Positions 57,745 to 64,000 of a stretch of DNA of 64,000 nt are shown one piece after another. A model generated the notes under the pieces. It had not been told where the DNA came from, did no database searches, and saw nothing but the letters and a program-made list of their open reading frames with translations. The translations under genes were made by a program, and so were the position numbers. Position 1 is the first letter of the stretch. Each line of letters starts with the position of its first letter. This DNA is from Xiphydria camelus. Its lineage: Eukaryota; Arthropoda; Insecta; Hymenoptera; Xiphydriidae. The DNA lies in the NCBI GenBank assembly GCA_963678675.1, contig OY783193.1, positions 17,062,427-17,126,426 of the forward strand. The letters run 5' to 3'.

Positions 57745-58620
57745 CTCAGGACGCGGTGCTGCCGAAGGCGGAACGGTTTCCGTCTTCGAGGTCATTTTCG
57801 AGTTGTTCGGCGCTTCCGAACACGACTCGCGGGTCGACCTCCGTTTCTTCGGCGTGACGAGCGGGACCGAAGTTACGGTTAAATTCGAAGGGTACCAATG
57901 TATGATGTACGGCGAGGTCGCAGCTGAGAGGTCCGGCGTTAACGGATCTTCCTTCGGGACGCTCGTTGTCTTCGGGGCTTCACTTCCTCTTGTTGGTCGT
58001 CGCTCCCTCGCTCGCAGGACATTGCGTTGCCGAAGGCGGAACGTTTTCCGTTTTCGAGGTCCGTTTCGAGTCGTGCGGCGTTTACGATGACGACTCTCGG
58101 GTTGACCTCCGTTCCTTCGGCCGGTGGGTCCAATGCGATTGGCGATAGGGAAGTCGATACGGCGATCTTCCTGACGTTGGAATCCGTTGCGCGCGTTGGC
58201 CTCCTCGGGTTGGTCGTTTCCTGCCGTCGCTTCCTCGCTCGCAGGACGATACGTTGCCGAAGGCGGAATGACTTCCGTCTTCGAGGTCCGTTTCGAGTCG
58301 TGCTGCGTTTACGATGACGACTCTCGGGTTGACCTCCGTTCCTTCGGCCGGTGGGTCCAATGCGATTGGCGATAGGGAAGTCGATACGGCGATCTTCCTG
58401 ACGTTGGAATCCGTTGCGCGCGTTGGCCTCCTCGGGTTGGTCGTTTCCTGCCGTCGCTTCCTCGCTCGCAGGACGATACGTTGCCGAAGGCGGAATGACT
58501 TCCGTCTTCGAGGTCCGTTTCGAGTCGTGCTGCGTTTACGATGACGACTCTCGGGTTGACCTCCGTTCCTTCGGCCGGTGGGTCCAATGCGATTGGCGAT
58601 AGGGAGTCGATACGGCGACG
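57745..58620. repeat. 227-bp tandem array in the retrotransposon
   Basis: GATGACGACTCTCGGGTTGA recurs at 58087, 58314 and 58541, giving a period of 227 bp; the last two full units are nearly identical. An older diverged unit (CGAAGGCGGAACGGTTTCCG...GACTCGCGGGTCGACCTCCG) lies at 57755-58000. The period is not a multiple of three, so the repeated ORFs on either strand are not a protein repeat. Confidence 0.9.
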
Positions 58621-58641
58621 GAACACGCCGTGGAAGCGAGT

Positions 58642-60522
58642 CTAATGTCGGGCGCTAGGTAAGGGGAAACCTACCGGCTCTTGTCGTCTACGGTGGTCCC
58701 CGATTCTCCTAGACGTCCTGTCGGTGCTCGCTTCGAATTCCCTGTGCTCCCGGTCGGGGTACGATGTGACTTCCTGTAGTCTTGCCGACACGGTGCTCAG
58801 GCACGAAGACCGATTTATACCGTTGGGCGCCAGTTTGTGACGGTTGCCAATCGGTTCGCGAGACATTACGGACGTTAAGGGGTGCCGTTCCCCATCTTCG
58901 GTGAGGTATTCGAGTCTCTTCCCGCTTCCGGGTCGACTCAATCGTATACCTTCGGTTTCTCGGATGTGGCGTGGAGTCCCATGCGACCAAGAAGTTGTAC
59001 GAATTATCCGCTGTAGATAACAATGATGATGGATTTCCGGTGATTCTCTTCGGCGTTTTCCTCGGTTCCTGCGGCGCTTCCGCGGTCGAGGCGAGGATTC
59101 CGGGGAACTTGAGAGACTCCGTCTCGTCGAGATGGGGGGAGAGTCGCGTTGATCCCGCGCGACCCTCGATTTGCCGTTTCCCTTGCATCGACGGCACTGG
59201 GGATCCGGAGTTCCTTTATTGCATCGGTAGCAATAGCCCTTTAGTCATGGCTTCGGGCACCGACGTAAGCGATGGTCGGGGCTCGAACAGTTCCAACATC
59301 TTACGTCCTCGTTGGTAGTTCGTGCGGGTCCACCCGTTATCTTCGGTCTGGTCGTGGAAGACGTCAGAGCGACTCTCGAGGGTCGCGGCGAGGTTTTCGG
59401 CCGACTCGGTCGTTCCGTGGAACGAGGAGGAACGGTGATCCTTCGTCCTGCGGCCGGGGACGGTGCGGTGATCGGAGGTCGAGGACGAGCTTCCTCCCGC
59501 TCTCTCTCTTCCCGTCCGGGCTCTCCGAGGTATGTTGTGAGGATTCGTTGTACGGCCTGATGGATCTCACTCTCTATTCGTTCGCGGAGCGGGCGCGAGA
59601 CACTCGCTGGGAATCCCGCAGGGTCCCGTTCGAGAGACCTTGGTCCGGGTCCATCCGCGAGTACCCTCGGCCTCGGCTCAGGTGGAGGAAGCTCCGGCTC
59701 GGCGGCGATCGGTCGAACGGGCGGTTTCAGTCTCGGCGATCCGGCGTTCCGGTCGAGGAACTCCAGGCGCCCGATCGTCGTGTCGATCGGTGTGACGATC
59801 GGTGCTCCCACGGATGCGCTGACGATCGTGCGAGGCAGCGACTCCGTGACCCTGGTCGTAGCCGTCGATAAGAGGGGTACCCAGGGCGCGGCGGTGGCCC
59901 GTAGCGAGGGGGCTCCGATTCCCTGTGGCACCTCAAACGCCGTCGTGATCGTCGGTGGCGTCTCTCCCCTAGTGGGCGCGTCTCCGGGCAAGATTCGTGC
60001 CTCGTAGTCTCGGAGAAGTCGTCCGAGGACGCTCCCCCCGAGGTCCATCGGGCCGTTGGCGAACCTTCCGTGCGGCTTGGGGAAGGATTCCCCGGGTTCC
60101 TCGTTACCGGAGACCTCCCCCCTCCTCGCTGGTACGTGGTGGGTCGGTTCGGGGTTTCCTCCCCCTAGGAAATCCCGCAGCTCGTCTTCGCCGGTTCGAT
60201 TGGCGGGCTCTTCGAGGGGCGCGCCGGGACGAGCCGTCACATCAAGCCAAACGGGACCGGCCGGACGACGATTCTCCTCCACCGAATCGGCCGCACGCGG
60301 AGGCGCGACCGCGATCTCCGATCTCCGGAGTTGAGTCGACCGCATCTCCCTTTTCACGCGCGCGCTTAAGGCGAGAGCGTCTCCCCTCGGATCAAGTCCG
60401 AGTGCCTCGGCGAGTCCTTGAAGATCCTCCAGGGCGAGGGAGGCACGGCTCACACGCGGGTCACCCGACGCACGTGACATTGTCCTTTCGGTGTCGGCAC
60501 CCCCGGGGATTGGTACGCGCAC
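58642..60522 (-). pseudogene. gag of the LTR element, split by an in-frame TGA
   Basis: ATG at 60522 opens 425 codons to TGA at 59245-59247. The product is Pro/Arg-rich and ends with a CCHC zinc knuckle (CWNCSSPDHRLRRC, CX2CX4HX4C), which binds genomic RNA in Gag. After the TGA the same frame stays open for 200 more codons to 58642 and at once shows a second Cys-rich cluster, so the stop lies between two knuckles. A CGA-to-TGA change would explain it (inference). Tryptophan-rich capsid motifs common in insect Gypsy Gag were not seen, so the capsid may be lost or very diverged. Gag would assemble the particle in the cytoplasm. Confidence 0.75.
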
Positions 60523-61102
60523 TCAATCCCAACGCGTGCGTGCTCGACGAATCGGTCGTCGATCGCTCAGCTGATCGAGCCCGGAATCGCTTCGATATCT
60601 CTCGGAGTTTTTGCGATGGCCGATCAGCTGCTCACACGCGTATCTGGGTCGCGGCCCGGATAACGGGGATCCGTCGCGGTTTTACCGCGGTCGGTAAAAC
60701 GGATCCGCGAGCGTGTCGCAATCACGCACACTCCTTCGCTTATCGCTACGCCTACTGCTACGCGTCGGTGAGCCGGGGGGAATCGCCCCACTATTCGCCG
60801 TGCGCTGGGTCCGCTTGACCCCGCAACGGTCGAGTCGCTCGCACCGAACCGGATCTTACGTCGGTCTAAGAGGCGGCGAAAAAAAAGACGAAAGCGCGAA
60901 AGAAAACGACGACGCAGTCGAAAGCGCGACGATCACGGCTTCGTCCTCGTCCCAGCCTCCGAGGTCACGCAAAAACTGTCCTCTGCCGATAAGGATTCGA
61001 ATTCGCGACGTTGCGGATTAGTCCCAACGGCGATTCGCGACGACTAACGGTCGCGTCGAATTTATAATTCGCGGAGGAACAATTTACTTTTCAACGGCGG
61101 CG

Positions 61103-61120
61103 GCCCCACGTTGGGCGCCA
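61103..61120 (-). other. Primer-binding site, tRNA-Lys(CUU) type
   Basis: On the minus strand TGGCGCCCAACGTGGGGC follows the 5' LTR by a few bases. It is complementary to the 3' end of insect tRNA-Lys(CUU) plus CCA (established sequence), the primer used by Gypsy-type elements. Confidence 0.85.
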
Positions 61121-61125
61121 ATTTA

Positions 61126-62143
61126 TGACGTAACGTTTCGGTGAGGGCCCTCGGTGCCCTCCGCTACGCCACTATTAAGCGGCTACGATGCCGCGCGCGA
61201 AACGAAAAAAACGATGGGCGCCAGGTGCACCGCGCATGCACCGCGAGGGGAGACGATCGAACTCCCCGGGAACGCGCGGAAATCGCGAGATCGGTACCGT
61301 TCCGATCCCGAACGGGTCCGGCTACCACAGCATATGGTAGAGGGGCGGTTTGGTTGACGATGGCTGGGACACGGGAGGACGGATTCGCGGACGGGTTCGC
61401 GAAAAAGAAAACTCGACTGCGTCAAAAGAAAGCAATAGAAACGTTTATTTGCCGGGGAACTCTACACTGGTCCCCGACCGACGCTCGCGTGCGTTACTCT
61501 ATCGAAACACCGGAATGGTGCCGCACAATCCCGCGGACACCGCTCGATTCGCCGACGGACGGAACGAAGCGCTCGCGCGGAGGCGCTAACAAAAACGTGC
61601 GCTCTCGGACGGCGAACTACGGCGCGGAGGCGAGTCGGAGGTCACGCAAGAAAACGAGGGGAGCGTACCGGGTCTGCAGCGGTCGTTCGTGGCCAGGCGC
61701 TTCCTGGTCCCTCGGTTTCCGGGCTGCGTATCCGGGGTCTCGTCTTCCTCCGGTCTCGTCCTCCTGGGGGAGCTCTCTCTCGAGGGCGTAGGGCTCTCCC
61801 GCTGGAGCTCGGCGTGGCTCCTCGTGGCACTCGTTATGCACGAACTTTTTAGACGTAGGATTGACGGGGTTTCGTTTTCTCTCACACACGATACGCACTG
61901 GTCAAGATCCCTAGCTCACTCTATAAAGCTCACTTGACGAGCGTGATCGCAAGACTCGGGGAACCATCGGGGTTCACTCGCTGAATGCCAGCGCAAGACT
62001 CTCGGCTCCGACTCGCTCGCCTTCTCGCCACGATCGTGCTCGTGACGCTTCGCGCGGCCTTATCGCGAATCGATTCGCGCGCCTTTTCCGAAAGGGGCCC
62101 GAGTGCACCCTTTTTGTGACGCGGAGCGATTCTCCACGTCACA
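61126..62143 (-). repeat. 5' LTR
   Basis: Same length as the 3' LTR. In element orientation it begins TGTGACGTGGAGAATCGC and ends ACGTCA, then TAAAT and the primer site. Confidence 0.9.
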
Positions 62144-62734
62144 GTTTATGCAAGAATTAAAAGCCCGAGTTATCTCGAGCTTTTAAGTTAAGCGGTTAAT
62201 AATGAAACACAATTATTATGGTTGATTGGTGACGTTAATTGCAAAGTATTATATAGTCTTATTTTAACAAAAGTAAAATTCGATTGAACAGTTTAATAAA
62301 TAATTAAATTCTACCGATACTTCAAAATTCATTTCTACTTGCCACCCGGTGTAGTCGCTCACGAAGTACGGTAAACGTCGACACCGAACATGTGGCGTCC
62401 AGCAACGCGGCTCGCCTCTGTAGTCCCAACTTCAAAGTACCGACGCCGAGTGACCCTTCTTGTCTAGTCTATGTTCGGTGGTTACGAGTACAAAAGTAAT
62501 GCAGTGGAATTCTGGAGAAGTGGAAAGAAAAGAAAAAAAGATTACTATCTATCTTCTTCTACAGATAACTGTAGAACTTGTAAAAGCTTTTTACAGACAA
62601 ACTTACAGAACAGACAGCTGTAGGTCTGCACTAAGCATGCCAGAATGTAGCGTACAGGTGATAAAGTGAAGAAACTGACATAAAATATGTATATTTCGGC
62701 TGAATTTTTCGAAAGAGATCTTGTTTTACATACA
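62144..62734. other. Unassigned flank of the LTR element
   Basis: It begins with the right half of the palindrome in which the element sits (TTAAAAGCCCG at 62157-62167) and a further CTCGAGCTTTTAAGTTAA. No gene supported to 62734. Confidence 0.4.
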
Positions 62735-64000
62735 CTGAGAAAAAAAATTCTTTGGATCAGAGACATTTGAAGGGTCCAGTGGAAAAACGATGAAGGTGCA
62801 TTTCTTAAGAAGTCGAGAAAAACGAAAGTTAAAGTTTCACAATACCTGGTGAAATAGTTTCTAAATCAATGTTTGAAACAATCATTTTAATGACGTTTAG
62901 TTCTTTTTGAGTAATTTTCTCGATCAAAAATTCATTAGAACCTCATTTTGAATCCAGGCACGAATAAAAACATCATGTATACTCAACATTTTTATTCACT
63001 TCAAAGATATAGACATTCAAAATTAAAGCTAAGTGATTATATATTGTCAAAAATAAAGAATATGTAATGTGAAAAACGAAACTGAATATATTCATGAACA
63101 TTCATACATTATTGCTGTTAAAATATCTACTAAATTGTTATTAAAAACTAAAACTTTCATCCATGTAGTAAAAAGTTTCCGCATTATTCATCGTCTTCCT
63201 CGTAATCAAAATAAATATCATCGTGACCTTCTGGGATAGCTCTATCTGTGACTAAATTATGATAAAACTTCTTGGCATCTTCGTTGATGAGAAATTTGGT
63301 CAGGTGTTGCAGGTCATTATACTTGGCTAAAGTAATAGGAAGGGGCCCATCGTAGGAGTTACGGAGCTGCTGTCTTGGTGGGGGGTTCTTTCCCTTATTT
63401 TTGCCTCTCTTTGGTGGCACCCAAAACACGTTATGCTTATAAAGTGTACCACAAAATGAAGGGCTAATGTTGATATACTGTGGTGTATCGGAGATCTTCA
63501 AGCGTCGAATCGTTCTTGTGGGGAACGGACATTTCGGTTTGTACATCGGCGATAAGCTTTATAACAGCTAACAATAATATTATTGCGTTCAAGCACAGAA
63601 AACAGGCTGAAAACAATCAAAATAGAGAACGCCGGAGACCATTTAATAATCCTTCATTTTATTCGGGTTGAAAGAAATATTTCTTTGTATAGCTCCGAAA
63701 CTATATTTTTTTAGTCCAAAGAAATCTTTCATCGAAAGCAAATATTTCAATGGAAAATATATTTCTTTGGTCCGACAGAAACAGTTGTACAAATGAAGGA
63801 GCATTTATTTATTTTGAATCCTTGTACTTTCGATTCGAACTGTGATGTTATTTGGCAAAAGAAGTGCGTTTTTGAAGCAAAGAAATATGTCTTCGGCGTA
63901 ACAGAATATTTCTTACTGAGATATCTATATTTGCCTCGAAAAAAGTTGTATTCAAGACAATTACTCGCGTCTTTCGCGGCAAGAAATAGGTCATCTAGTT
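62735..64000 (-). mobile_element. DNA element with CACTGAGAAAAAAAA end, extends beyond the window
   Basis: The left terminus CACTGAGAAAAAAAATTCTT matches the style of the 27506-28827 ends. 63660-63960 has repeated AAGAAATAT / ATATTTCTT words like subterminal repeats. The ORF at 63184-63546 lies inside. The right end is outside the window, so the bounds are provisional. Confidence 0.4.
63184..63546 (-). CDS. Unidentified 120-codon ORF, probably transposon C-terminal part
   Basis: ATG 63546 to TAA 63184. It contains VPPKRGKNKGKNPPPRQQLR, then YDGPLPITLAKYNDLQHLTK, a YHNLV and an acidic end (DDIYFDYEEDDE). A segment of the form PLPI...KY-DL--L...FY--L occurs near the C-termini of several uncharacterised transposon-linked proteins (recalled, not checked). 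The intact frame next to a transposon end suggests a recent insertion. An upstream exon may lie beyond the window. Confidence 0.5.
   Translation of the reverse strand: MYKPKCPFPTRTIRRLKISDTPQYINISPSFCGTLYKHNVFWVPPKRGKNKGKNPPPRQQLRNSYDGPLPITLAKYNDLQHLTKFLINEDAKKFYHNLVTDRAIPEGHDDIYFDYEEDDE

Larger units (their letters stand above)
56559..62143 (-). mobile_element. 5.6-kb LTR retrotransposon, gag-only, Gypsy-like by primer site
   Basis: Two 1018-bp direct repeats bound a GC-rich interior. On the minus strand the order is 5' LTR, primer-binding site, leader, gag, open continuation, tandem array, polypurine tract, 3' LTR. No protease, reverse transcriptase, RNase H or integrase motif was found in the ~1.7 kb after gag, so it is non-autonomous and would need a partner element. 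The LTRs differ at about 11 positions by eye (~1%), so it is young. Flanks GTTTA (right) and TTTTA/GTTTTA (left) suggest an imperfect target duplication. Confidence 0.9.

Overview
This window is nuclear DNA of an insect, from an AT-rich genome crowded with transposable elements. The evidence is eukaryotic: intron-containing coding sequence with GT/AG splice sites, a spätzle-type cystine-knot gene (an arthropod family), an ethanolamine-kinase pseudogene that keeps its introns, tRNA-derived SINEs, mariner-, pogo-, PIF- and piggyBac-like elements, and an LTR retrotransposon. The repeat mix would suit a hymenopteran, but the sequence alone does not prove that. There are no operons or bacterial genes.

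Layout. 1-13.1 kb is a mosaic of fold-back (palindromic) elements and a family of short coding modules. The modules end in the same ~200-bp segment at 1-288 and 11.7-11.95 kb, with related copies packed into a palindromic cluster at 10.1-12.6 kb. 13.1-19.2 kb holds a deleted Tc1/mariner-type transposase, a solo LTR, several TTAA-flanked MITEs and the 3' end of a LINE. 20-29.2 kb holds a decayed gene with a cysteine-rich CXC tail (21.15-22.05 kb), a 567-bp palindrome, a mariner remnant with long terminal repeats, and an onion of elements nested inside one another (27.1-29.2 kb). 30.8-38.5 kb is again nested: a palindrome with pogo-type ends, a deleted pogo/Tigger-like transposon, a TTA-flanked PIF/Harbinger-like element, and a MITE-interrupted LTR fragment.

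38.67-40.16 kb carries the clearest host gene: three coding exons of a secreted spätzle/neurotrophin-like ligand on the plus strand, with a small DNA transposon in one intron. Its first exon is not identified. About 4 kb of comparatively repeat-poor sequence follows. 45.8-46.5 kb is a palindrome whose centre encodes a damaged SWIM zinc finger. 47.35-49.97 kb is a minus-strand ethanolamine/choline kinase pseudogene broken by a 1.76-kb fold-back element, a TTAA MITE and frameshifts. 50.4-51.1 kb has SINEs in inverted orientation.

53.5-56.3 kb has a TTAA MITE, unidentified small ORFs and a SINE with a perfect 14-bp target duplication. 56.56-62.14 kb is a GC-rich minus-strand LTR retrotransposon. 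Its two LTRs are both 1018 bp and nearly identical. It has a tRNA-Lys primer site and a gag ORF interrupted by an in-frame TGA, no recognisable pol, and a 227-bp tandem array. The window ends inside another DNA transposon (62.7-64 kb).

The genes do not form a pathway. The main story is layers of insertion, many of whose pre-insertion sites can be read directly from the sequence. Most repeat boundaries were set by eye and may be off by some bases.
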